From positions 3,906,001 through 3,970,000 of the forward strand of contig OZ244857.1 of assembly GCA_965220935.1 (NCBI GenBank): a DNA stretch of 64,000 bases, in the 5' to 3' direction. This DNA comes from Bin80 sp965220935 (GTDB lineage: Bacteria > Bacteroidota > Rhodothermia > Rhodothermales > Bin80). Below are positions 7,998 to 16,680 of the stretch, one piece after another (the stretch's first letter is position 1; each line of letters opens with the position of its first letter). A program made the position numbers and the translations under genes. The notes below the pieces were generated by a model, which did not search any database, was not told where the DNA came from, and saw nothing but the letters and a program-made list of their open reading frames with translations.

Positions 7998-10847
7998 TCA
8001 GGATTGATACTCTTCTATGGGCGGGCATGAGCAAACCAAATGTCGATCCCCATAGGCCTCATCAATTCGACGAACCGAAGGCCAGAATTTATGATCTCTG
8101 GTCCAAGGCGCAGGGAATGCAGCCTGTGAACGTGAGTAAGGGTAATCAAAGTTATCAGCACATACCATATCTGCAGTATGCGGGGCCTGCTTTAAAATGT
8201 TTCGTTTTTGATCTTGGTGTCCTTGTTCAATTTCGGAAATTTCGTTGCGAATAGAAATCATTGCATCGCAGAATCTATCTAATTCAGCCTTGGATTCACT
8301 CTCGGTAGGTTCTATCATCATCGTACCGGCAACAGGCCACGACATCGTGGGAGCATGATATCCATAATCCATTAAGCGTTTCGCAATGTCAACGGCATCA
8401 ATGTCGGCGGATTTTTTCAAGGGACGTAAATCAAGAATAAATTCATGGGCAACACAGCCATTCTTTCCTCGAAACAGGATGTCATAATGCTTGGAGAGCC
8501 GATCGGCAAGATAGTTGGCATTGAGGATGGCAACTTCCGAGCAGCGCCTCAATCCATTAGGGCCGAGAAGGGCAATGTAAGCCCAACTAATCAGTAAGAT
8601 ACTCGCGCTCCCATAAGGCGCTGCGGCGACAGGACCAATGCCCTGACCTCCCCCCGTTGGAATAATCGGATGCCCAGGTAGAAACGGCGCAAGGTGATCG
8701 GCAACGCAGATCGGTCCAACACCAGGCCCGCCGCCTCCATGAGGGATAGCGAACGTTTTGTGCAAATTCAAATGACATACATCTGCGCCAAAATCTCCTG
8801 GCTTACATAGTCCTACCTGTGCATTCATATTGGCACCATCCATATAGACTTGACCGCCATGAGCGTGGATTGCTGCACACAGTTCACGAATCTGCTCTTC
8901 AAACACCCCATAGGTTGTCGGGTAGGTCATCATCAGAGCAGCGAGGTGATCGCCGTGAACTTGGAGTTTCTTTTTCAAATCGTCCGTATCAATATCCCCA
9001 TTGGGTTGTGTTTTGATGACAACCACTTTCATGCCAGCCATAACTGCACTTGCTGGATTGGTGCCATGTGCTGAATCTGGGACGAGGCAAATATGGCGAT
9101 GGGATTCGCCTTTACTGGCCAGATATGCACGAATCACAAGAAGCCCTGCATATTCACCACTCGCACCTGAGTTGGGTTGTAGAGATACCGAAGAAAAGCC
9201 CGTCAATTCGGCCAACCACTTTTCAAGGTTTCTAAATATTTCCTGATAACCAATCGCTTGATCAATAGGAACAAACGGATGCAATCCATTATAGTCGGCC
9301 CAGCTCACAGCTGCGAGTTGTACAGCGGCATTGAGTTTCATGGTGCATGATCCTAAAGGAATCATACTAGTGGTGAGAGACAGGTCTCGAGAACTCAGTC
9401 GATGCAGATAGCGCATCAGCTCTGTTTCAGAGCGATACCGATTAAATATTGGATGGGTCAAATACGCTGTATCTCGCTTGAGAATCCCTTCATAGCTGGT
9501 AGGGACAGACTGAATCAGACTTTGGGCACTTGACGGATCGCTGATAAACAAAGAAAGCAGCTGATTAATATCGGATTCCGTGGTGGTTTCATTGAGAGAG
9601 ATTGAGACGGCTCCATCTGGGAGATACCGTAAGTTGATCCCTTTTGATTCGGCTCTGTCTTTTAGATCGGCAGGTGGATTTTCAATGCAAATGGTATCAA
9701 AAAAATGTTGATGTCTCAAACCGTAGCCATATTTGAGGAGTCCCTTAGCAAGTGCGCATGTCCACATATGGACACTTAAGGCAATATTTTTAATTCCATC
9801 TGGGCCATGAAAAACGGAATAAGCCCCCGCCATGACAGCAAGTAAGACCTGTGCAGTGCAGATATTGCTTGTCGCACGGGCCCGTTTAATATGCTGCTCT
9901 CGCATTTGCAGGGCCATACGTAGCGCAGTCTTTCCCTCCATATCTACGGTTACACCAATCATGCGTCCAGGGACTTGGCGGCGGAAGCTATTTCTGGTGG
10001 CAAAGAATGCTGCATGGGGGCCTCCATATCCAAGTGGAATACCAAATCTCTGCGAGTTTCCAACAACGGCATCTGCACCAAATTCGCCTGGCGCGCGAAT
10101 CAATGCCAGACTAAGTAGATCAGCTGCGACGGCAACGTGAGCACCACAGAGGTGTGCCTTGTTACACAAAGCCTCATAATCATCAATCACACCGTCAGAT
10201 CCAGGATACTGCACTAAGGCTCCAAATACCTCATCAGTAAAATGAAATGAAGCAGGGTCAGTGACGATGAGATCAATCCCCAGAGGCATGGATCTTGCTT
10301 CAACGATACTGATGGTTTGTGGATGGCAGTTTTGGGAGATGAGAAAGGTTTTTCGATGCTTTGAAAGTCGAAAAAACATCATCATCGCTTCCGCCGCTGC
10401 GGTTCCTTCATCTAATAGTGACGCATTGGCTATTTCCATTCCCGTAAGGTCAATGACGGCGGTTTGAAAATTCAAGAGCGCTTCCAGACGACCCTGTGAG
10501 ATTTCAGCTTGATACGGGGTGTACTGGGTGTACCATGATGGATTTTCCAGAATTGCACGCAGAATTGCACGGGGAGTAATTGTATCATGATAGCCTAGTC
10601 CGATATATGATCGGTAAATCTTGTTACGGCGTCCAATAGTTCTAAGGTTAGAAATCACAACATGCTCTGGGCTGGCATCAGGTACATTAAGATCCTGATG
10701 ATTAAGGATAGATTCAGGGATAGTGTTAGTGATCAGATGATCTAGCGAGTCAAGACCTAATGCTTTGACCATCTCCTGAACATCCGTTTTGGAAGGGCCG
10801 ATGTGTCGGGCAGCAAAACGGTCAGCATGGGGTAGATCGGTTGCCAT
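7998..10847 (-). CDS. gcvP: Glycine dehydrogenase (decarboxylating), P-protein
   Basis: 949-aa single-chain P-protein of the glycine cleavage system. It decarboxylates glycine with PLP and passes the aminomethyl group to the lipoyl arm of GcvH. Full length for the fused (alpha+beta) form: N-terminal half with RHIGPSKTDVQEMVKALG, YIGLGYHDT and YTPYQAEISQGRLEALLNFQ; C-terminal half with the PLP lysine in HLNLHKTFAIPHGGGGPG (K697). The end, RIDEAYGDRHLVCSCP, is also canonical. The other glycine cleavage genes (gcvT, gcvH) are not in the window. It starts 25 bp after the rnc stop on the same strand. An intact frame of nearly 1000 codons argues that frameshifts elsewhere in the window are not random sequence errors. 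Confidence 0.97.
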   Translation of the reverse strand: MATDLPHADRFAARHIGPSKTDVQEMVKALGLDSLDHLITNTIPESILNHQDLNVPDASPEHVVISNLRTIGRRNKIYRSYIGLGYHDTITPRAILRAILENPSWYTQYTPYQAEISQGRLEALLNFQTAVIDLTGMEIANASLLDEGTAAAEAMMMFFRLSKHRKTFLISQNCHPQTISIVEARSMPLGIDLIVTDPASFHFTDEVFGALVQYPGSDGVIDDYEALCNKAHLCGAHVAVAADLLSLALIRAPGEFGADAVVGNSQRFGIPLGYGGPHAAFFATRNSFRRQVPGRMIGVTVDMEGKTALRMALQMREQHIKRARATSNICTAQVLLAVMAGAYSVFHGPDGIKNIALSVHMWTCALAKGLLKYGYGLRHQHFFDTICIENPPADLKDRAESKGINLRYLPDGAVSISLNETTTESDINQLLSLFISDPSSAQSLIQSVPTSYEGILKRDTAYLTHPIFNRYRSETELMRYLHRLSSRDLSLTTSMIPLGSCTMKLNAAVQLAAVSWADYNGLHPFVPIDQAIGYQEIFRNLEKWLAELTGFSSVSLQPNSGASGEYAGLLVIRAYLASKGESHRHICLVPDSAHGTNPASAVMAGMKVVVIKTQPNGDIDTDDLKKKLQVHGDHLAALMMTYPTTYGVFEEQIRELCAAIHAHGGQVYMDGANMNAQVGLCKPGDFGADVCHLNLHKTFAIPHGGGGPGVGPICVADHLAPFLPGHPIIPTGGGQGIGPVAAAPYGSASILLISWAYIALLGPNGLRRCSEVAILNANYLADRLSKHYDILFRGKNGCVAHEFILDLRPLKKSADIDAVDIAKRLMDYGYHAPTMSWPVAGTMMIEPTESESKAELDRFCDAMISIRNEISEIEQGHQDQKRNILKQAPHTADMVCADNFDYPYSRSQAAFPAPWTRDHKFWPSVRRIDEAYGDRHLVCSCPPIEEYQS

Positions 10848-10872
10848 TGGGGTTTGATACAGTGAGTTTCAG

Positions 10873-11631
10873 TTAGATTGATGGCGAAGTTTTAGAGGCG
10901 AGGGAGTTTAATGCGCGATGCGCTGCATGCTGTTCCGCTTGTTTCTTAGATGTTCCCTCCCCGCGCCCTTGATATGCTCCGCAAATCAAAACATCAACGG
11001 TGAACATGGAGTGATGGGGCGGCCCCTCAGTGTGAACTACCTTATACTCGGGGGTTGGCCACCCTCTCGCTTGAACATATTCTTGAAGTTGGCTTTTGTA
11101 GTTCTCATTTTGGGTCATGAGAGCAGAAAAATCTACGCGTTCCAAAATGTGATTGTATATAAATTTACGGGAAATGGTTGTACCACTATCGAGGTGAATT
11201 GCCCCAATAATTGATTCAAGGCAGTCGGCGAGCAAAGAGACATTGTGACGTCCTCCTCTAGATTCCATTGCTGGATCCAATTCCACAAAATGACCTAAAC
11301 CAAGAGAGAGCGCGGTTTGAGCACATGCAACCCTGCTGACGATCTTAGATCGTAAAGTAGTCAAAAATCCTTCCATCTCATCAGGGAATTTTTGATAAAG
11401 ATATTCGGCAACAACTGAACCCAGAATGGCATCCCCCAGAAATTCCAATCGCTCATAACACTGGGGGGAATCAACTGTTTTTGTGCGTTCAACTGACGGG
11501 TGGCGCAGTGCAATTTCAAATAATCCAAAGTTGTAAATGCGCAGGCTTAGAGTTTTTTCTAAGTCTAACCAGCGCTGATTCTTGTTGCGATGGAGAATAC
11601 GATTTAGCGCTCGGGTAACTTGTTTGATCAT
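10873..11631 (-). CDS. rnc: Ribonuclease III
   Basis: 252-aa double-strand-specific endoribonuclease that processes rRNA precursors and structured mRNAs. Seen: the signature ERLEFLGDAILG with metal ligands E63 and D67, the second acidic pair D136/E139 in LLADCLESIIGAIH, and a C-terminal double-stranded RNA-binding domain with YKSQLQEYVQARGWPTPEY and GEGTSKKQAEQHAAHRAL. An N-terminal extension of about 30 basic residues precedes the catalytic domain, which is common in Bacteroidota. It shares a short divergent upstream region (about 60 bp) with the PspB-like gene. Confidence 0.96.
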   Translation of the reverse strand: MIKQVTRALNRILHRNKNQRWLDLEKTLSLRIYNFGLFEIALRHPSVERTKTVDSPQCYERLEFLGDAILGSVVAEYLYQKFPDEMEGFLTTLRSKIVSRVACAQTALSLGLGHFVELDPAMESRGGRHNVSLLADCLESIIGAIHLDSGTTISRKFIYNHILERVDFSALMTQNENYKSQLQEYVQARGWPTPEYKVVHTEGPPHHSMFTVDVLICGAYQGRGEGTSKKQAEQHAAHRALNSLASKTSPSI

Positions 11632-11691
11632 GCAACCAATCGCTCAGTTGTGAGTATCTTAATAGATTCAACAAATAATGTTTACAAAATC

Positions 11692-11976
11692 ATGCCCTGG
11701 GTTATCATTCCGATTGTCGCAATTCTTGCGCCGTTCTGTTTCGCAGCTTACTCTAAGTGGGTTAACCTTCAAAAGGCGCGAGCAAAAAGTGCTATGCCAG
11801 ATGAATATGAAACTCGCTTGGCTCAAACCGAGGACGAGCTTGAGCTTGCAAAGCAGCGCATTGAAAATCTGGAGTCCATCGTAGTGTCTAAATTGTTGGA
11901 TGATCCTACGTCTAAGGAATCTGTTGAGATTGAAGAGTCTGAATTGCTTGCGCAAAAAGTATTGAAGAATCGGTAA
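11692..11976 (+). CDS. PspB-like small membrane protein
   Basis: 94-residue protein starting at the ATG at 11692. A longer frame begins at 11620 but would overlap rnc and adds non-conserved residues. One N-terminal transmembrane helix (WVIIPIVAILAPFCFAAY) is followed by a charged coiled coil, RLAQTEDELELAKQRIENLES. This layout (short anchor, then a coiled coil ending in RI-xx-LE) is that of phage-shock protein B, which in enterobacteria pairs with PspC and relays envelope stress. No pspA, pspC or pspF is adjacent, so the resemblance is structural and the function is inference. It is transcribed divergently from rnc. Confidence 0.6.
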   Translation: MPWVIIPIVAILAPFCFAAYSKWVNLQKARAKSAMPDEYETRLAQTEDELELAKQRIENLESIVVSKLLDDPTSKESVEIEESELLAQKVLKNR

Positions 11977-12045
11977 ATCTTATCAGAGACAATAACGGTC
12001 TCATATAAAGATTGGTCACGTCAGATGTACCAAGGTCAATCTCCA

Positions 12046-13191
12046 TCATGAGCTATCCTCCTCAGAATAGGTAATGCGATAAATGGCGTTGGCATAGTCG
12101 TCGCTGATTAGAATAGATCCATCAGGGAGTGTTTCTACATCCACAGGACGCCCCCAGTGATCTTCTCCTTGTAGCCAACCTTCGGCAAACACTTCTTGAT
12201 CAACCGCCATCCCTGATTCATCAAAATGAACCAACTTGACACGGTATCCAATTTTTTCTCTGCGATTCCAAGAACCGTGCTCAGCAATGAAGGCATGATT
12301 CACATAGTTTTCTGGAAACATTTGACCGGTATAAAAGTCAATGCCGAGTGGAGCGACATGAGGCCCGAGTAACAAGGTCGGAAGCGTGAATTCATCGGCC
12401 GTGCGGCCCTCTCCAAATTCGGGGTCAGGAGTGTCCCCTTGATGATAATATGGATAACCAAAATGCATGCCAGGCTTAGGAGCATGATTGAGTTCACAGG
12501 AGGGTAGGTTATCTGTAATTGCGGGGTCGGGGCTGATATTATCGCTCCCGTTGTCGGTGATCCACAATTCTCCAGTGACTGGGTGCCAGTCAAAGCCAAC
12601 TGAATTTCGAATGCCGTGCGCATAGATCTCTCGCTCTGATCCATCGGCATTCATGCGCAAAACTGTGGCAAAAATTTCATCACTTTCACATACATTACAG
12701 GGTGCACCAACAGGGACATAGAGTTTCCCATCGGGTCCAAAAGCGATAAACTTCCATCCGTGATGGCGTTCGGTTGGCAGATCATCAACAATCACAACGG
12801 GGTCTGGAGGACTTTGGAGCTGCGTATCCATATCGTCATAGCGTAAAATTTTGCTGACGGCAGCCACATAGAGTGATCCATCATGAAATGTTAAGCCTGT
12901 GGGTAGCACAAGATCTTCGGCAACCGTATAGAGCTCATCCGCTGCCATATCGCCGTCTGAGTCTACGACTGCGTGGACGACTCCCTTTTGCATGGAGCCC
13001 ACATATAAGATCCCATTTGGCGACAATGCCATTTGTCTGGCGTTGGGGACGCTATCTGCATAGACTTCAATTGAAAATCCATCTGGAAGTGTAATGTGTT
13101 CCAGTGGAAGATGGTCATCAGACCATAGTAAACGATGGGTCGTAGCTGTGACAATAAATACGATAACGATTAATGATGAAAATCTGTGCAT
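12046..13191 (-). CDS. Secreted PQQ-dependent sugar dehydrogenase-like protein
   Basis: 381-aa exported beta-propeller of the glucose/sorbosone dehydrogenase family. A signal peptide covers about the first 20 residues (SSLIVIVFIVTATTHRLLWS). The propeller shows ITLPDGFSIEVYADSVPNARQMALSPNGILYVGS, FGPDGKLYVPVGAPCNVC, YAHGIRNSVGFDWHPVTGELWITDNG, PGMHFGYPYYHQG, AFIAEHGSWNR and PDGSILISDDYANAIYRI. Family members oxidise sugars using PQQ in the periplasm; many of this sub-group have no proven substrate. C..C pairs in the CNVC segment may be structural. It is a single gene with its own upstream region. Confidence 0.85.
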   Translation of the reverse strand: MHRFSSLIVIVFIVTATTHRLLWSDDHLPLEHITLPDGFSIEVYADSVPNARQMALSPNGILYVGSMQKGVVHAVVDSDGDMAADELYTVAEDLVLPTGLTFHDGSLYVAAVSKILRYDDMDTQLQSPPDPVVIVDDLPTERHHGWKFIAFGPDGKLYVPVGAPCNVCESDEIFATVLRMNADGSEREIYAHGIRNSVGFDWHPVTGELWITDNGSDNISPDPAITDNLPSCELNHAPKPGMHFGYPYYHQGDTPDPEFGEGRTADEFTLPTLLLGPHVAPLGIDFYTGQMFPENYVNHAFIAEHGSWNRREKIGYRVKLVHFDESGMAVDQEVFAEGWLQGEDHWGRPVDVETLPDGSILISDDYANAIYRITYSEEDSS

Positions 13192-13341
13192 CTGATGTGG
13201 ATTATGTTTGAGGATTAGGAAAATAAAAAAAATTCACGAATCAAAAGCAATATAATTGGAAAGTTGACCAGTAGACACTAATTTTACGGGGTGAGGGTTC
13301 TATGGTACGGGGTTTAAGGCAAAATTGATAAGTTATACATT

Positions 13342-16300
13342 ATGAAGATAGGCTCAGACGGATTTCTCAAACTATATGCAACGGACCTACAAAGGTTTTC
13401 GGTATGCAGACATGCAACGCATCTTGATCTAAGAAAGGCCAGAGGTGAAGATCTTGAAGCTATGTCCGATTCAGAGGACTCTAAGTTACTTCGGCAATTA
13501 GGAAATGATCACGAGAAACAATATTTGCAGTCACTTATAGACTCAGGAAAGACTGTTGTAACCATTGATCGGGGGGCCGATGCTTTTCAGAAAACGATTG
13601 AGGCCCTCAAAAGCGGGATTGATGTCGTGTATCAAGGGGCTCTGCAGGGAGAGAAATGGCGCGGCTATGTGGATTTTCTTGAACGCATAGATATCCCCTC
13701 CGACCTGGGGAATTATTCCTATGAAGTTGTGGACACCAAACTAAAGCGTGTTCCATCACCTAAGCATATTCTTCAATTAGTCGTCTACTCTGACCTGTTA
13801 GCCCAGATCCAAGGTCGTCAGCCAGACTATGCGCATCTTCAACTTGGTCAAGGTGATCGATCAACGCACAGACTTGCCGAATGTGCAGACTATGTTCGCG
13901 GACTTCGTGACCGTCTTTCAGATTTCGTTGGTGCCCCCGATGAGACGGTCCCAAGAAGATGCGCGGACTGTGATATATGTAGGTGGAGGGAGCGTTGCAA
14001 TCAGCAATGGGCAGATGAAGACAGTCTCTATTTAGTGGCGGGAATTCGCGGGCAACAAGTGATTCGTTTGGAAAAGGCAGGAATCACTACTATGGAGAAA
14101 TTAGCCGCGTTAAGCGCCGCCGATTCTGTGCCCAAAATGCCACAGACAACGCTTGAGAATCTGCGCATTCAGGCACGGCTTCAGAATGATCGTAAACATA
14201 GTCCTGAACCTAAGGTTGCTCTTCGCGCCTATGTCAAGGGTAAAGGATTTGATCTTTTGCCAGAACCTGCTCAAGGAGATTTATTCTATGACATAGAGGG
14301 CAATCCTCATTATCGCGAAGATGGAGAAGAGGGACTTGAGTATTTGCATGGCATTTGGTATTTAAGTCGGTTCAAAGCCTTTTGGGCGCATAATCATTCG
14401 GAGGAATATCAGGCCCTGAAAGATCTCTTTGAATTTTTTCAAATGCATATTGAAGAATTTCCTTACGCTCGTATCTATCACTATGCTCCCTATGAAATTA
14501 CGGCCCTGCGTCGACTGACAACCAAGTATAGTTATGGAGAAGAGTTGCTTGATGGATGGCAACGGGAGAAGCGGTTTATTGATCTGTATGCAGTCGTACG
14601 CGGTGCCATCTATACATCCGAAAAAAATTACTCTCTCAAAAGTCTAGAGATATTCTACATGGCCGAAGGGCGAACAGGGAGTGTCACCACCGCAGCCGCC
14701 TCTGTGATTGCTTACAACAATTGGCGTGATAAACGGGATGCTGGAGACCCTACGGCAGCAGATGATCTCAAAGAACTGGAACACTATAATCAGGTTGATT
14801 GCGAATCAACTGAAAAACTCAGAGACTGGCTCCTTCCAATGCGGCGTGATGTTTATGAGTCTACCCCTGCCCAACTCGGAGAAGCTGAGACACTCAGGTC
14901 CATTCAGCAGGCGAGTGATAATGAGGATATCAAACAACGCATCTTCAATTCCGAGTTACCATTGAACACTCAGAAACTACTGATCAACCTTGATCATTTT
15001 CATTACCGAGAAAAAAAGCCACAGGCATGGGCCGTATTTGATGCACGCAAGAAGTCTTTTGAGGAATTGATGGATGATACCAATTGTTTGGCAGGGCTTG
15101 CAGCTAAATCAGACACTGTTCCTGTCAACAGATCTGTAGAGCGCACATACTTTTTCCCTCAGCAATTCACAAAGCTGACCAATGACAAAGATGCAACCAT
15201 CTTCATTGGTGATGATGTGAAAGGTGTGAGTATCTCAGAATTTGACCCCAAAGCGGGTACGTTAACGCTAAAAATTGGACAAAATTCAGAGGAATTTCTT
15301 GATGATCAACTAGATCTTCTTCCCGCTTTTGCGATCGGGACAGCGCAAATTGAAGGAGCAATTCGCAGGTTAACAGAATTAGTCTGCACTGGGGATGCAC
15401 CGCCTGCTACCAGAGATCTTCTTGAACAGAAAACTCCAAATCTAATTGACGTTTCGGTACTCAGCAAGGAGAATCTATCCGCCATTGATCGGCTTGAGCA
15501 AGCCGTCAATGGAATGCAGTCAACCGTGCTGATGGTTCAAGGCCCACCAGGTACTGGAAAAACCTATGTGTCAGCGCGGGCGATCCTGTCGCTTGTTCAA
15601 CGAGGATGCCGTGTCGCCGTCTCATCCAATAGTCATGAAGCGATTCGCAATTTACTGATTGGCTGTGTTGAGGCTTCGGACGAATTGGGGAAACAGATCT
15701 CCGTGGTTCACAAGCTTTCCAATCGATCTAAGCTTTCTCAGGATGCACCTCCAGGAATTAAGATTTCCACTTCTAATAATGATTCAGCATTATTTAACGC
15801 GAATATTGTTGGAGGAACGGCATGGCTATTATGCCGCGAGGAGATGACGCAATCATTTGATTATCTTTTTGTGGATGAAGCGGGGCAGGTATCGTTGGCA
15901 AATCTATTTGGCATGTCGTTATGCGCCAAGAATGTTGTTATGATTGGTGATCCATGTCAGCTCCCTCAGGTCATTCAGGCTAGCCACCCCGAGCCAGCGA
16001 ATTTGTCCTGTCTTGAATGGATGCTCGGACGTCATCGCCTTGTAAAACCAGGCGAGGGCATTTTTCTTGAAGAAACTTGGCGGATGCATCCGTCATTGTG
16101 CAAATACATTTCTGAGCAGTTTTATGAGGGTCGAGTTCGTGCCCATCCAGATACTGCATATCAGGCGATTTTGGCACCTCCGCTCCCTAGATCAGGGGCC
16201 TACTTTGTTGATGTGCCTCACGATGAACCTCGAATGCAACAATGCGAAGAGGAGGGGCAAGCCATTCAACATGTTATTGACATATTATTGGATGGCTCAT

Positions 16301-16671
16301 GGACAGATCGTCATCTGGTGACCCGAGAAATTGTGCCAGATGACATTATTGTTGTCGCTCCATTTAATGCCCAAGTCAATATGCTTATTGAGATGCTTCC
16401 AGAGAGCATTCGTGTCGGAACGGTGGATAAATTTCAAGGGCAGGAAGCGGCCGTAGCTTTGGTGTCCATGACGTCCTCTTCGGCAGATGATACGCCGCGG
16501 GGCATGGATTTTTTGCTTTCCAGAGAGCGCATCAATGTTGCATTAAGTCGAGGGAAGGCGCTCAGTCTGGTTTTTGCATCACAGCGGCTTTTGGTTTCAA
16601 GTTGCAAGACAGCGCGTCAGATTCGCTTAGTCAATGCCCTATGTGCATTGGAGCCCCTAAAAATTAAATGA
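13342..16671 (+). CDS. RecB-like nuclease / RNase H-like / SF1 helicase fusion (TM0106-type)
   Basis: 1109-aa three-part protein. The N-terminal part is a TM0106-type PD-(D/E)XK nuclease, with VVDTKLKR as the core and a four-cysteine cluster C207, C210, C213, C219 (CADCDICRWRERC) that in relatives binds an iron-sulfur cluster. The middle is an RNase H/DnaQ-like exonuclease domain beginning FYDIEGNPH (D317, E319), as in YprB-type proteins. The C-terminal part is a superfamily 1 helicase of the Upf1/Dna2 type: Walker A GPPGTGKT (734-741), DEAG (845-848), GDPCQLPQV, TVDKFQGQEA, and LSRERINVALSRGK. Such fusions are thought to act in DNA repair or against foreign DNA, and the bacterial role is not established. 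The frame is intact; no partner genes are adjacent except the peptidase 10 bp downstream. Confidence 0.85.
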   Translation: MKIGSDGFLKLYATDLQRFSVCRHATHLDLRKARGEDLEAMSDSEDSKLLRQLGNDHEKQYLQSLIDSGKTVVTIDRGADAFQKTIEALKSGIDVVYQGALQGEKWRGYVDFLERIDIPSDLGNYSYEVVDTKLKRVPSPKHILQLVVYSDLLAQIQGRQPDYAHLQLGQGDRSTHRLAECADYVRGLRDRLSDFVGAPDETVPRRCADCDICRWRERCNQQWADEDSLYLVAGIRGQQVIRLEKAGITTMEKLAALSAADSVPKMPQTTLENLRIQARLQNDRKHSPEPKVALRAYVKGKGFDLLPEPAQGDLFYDIEGNPHYREDGEEGLEYLHGIWYLSRFKAFWAHNHSEEYQALKDLFEFFQMHIEEFPYARIYHYAPYEITALRRLTTKYSYGEELLDGWQREKRFIDLYAVVRGAIYTSEKNYSLKSLEIFYMAEGRTGSVTTAAASVIAYNNWRDKRDAGDPTAADDLKELEHYNQVDCESTEKLRDWLLPMRRDVYESTPAQLGEAETLRSIQQASDNEDIKQRIFNSELPLNTQKLLINLDHFHYREKKPQAWAVFDARKKSFEELMDDTNCLAGLAAKSDTVPVNRSVERTYFFPQQFTKLTNDKDATIFIGDDVKGVSISEFDPKAGTLTLKIGQNSEEFLDDQLDLLPAFAIGTAQIEGAIRRLTELVCTGDAPPATRDLLEQKTPNLIDVSVLSKENLSAIDRLEQAVNGMQSTVLMVQGPPGTGKTYVSARAILSLVQRGCRVAVSSNSHEAIRNLLIGCVEASDELGKQISVVHKLSNRSKLSQDAPPGIKISTSNNDSALFNANIVGGTAWLLCREEMTQSFDYLFVDEAGQVSLANLFGMSLCAKNVVMIGDPCQLPQVIQASHPEPANLSCLEWMLGRHRLVKPGEGIFLEETWRMHPSLCKYISEQFYEGRVRAHPDTAYQAILAPPLPRSGAYFVDVPHDEPRMQQCEEEGQAIQHVIDILLDGSWTDRHLVTREIVPDDIIVVAPFNAQVNMLIEMLPESIRVGTVDKFQGQEAAVALVSMTSSSADDTPRGMDFLLSRERINVALSRGKALSLVFASQRLLVSSCKTARQIRLVNALCALEPLKIK

Positions 16672-16680
16672 TTCACCAAT

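Noticed and set aside
8819..9246. Open plus-strand frames within the gcvP gene
   Set aside because: They lie opposite a fully conserved 949-codon gene, have no family motif and share its codon periodicity; they are shadows.
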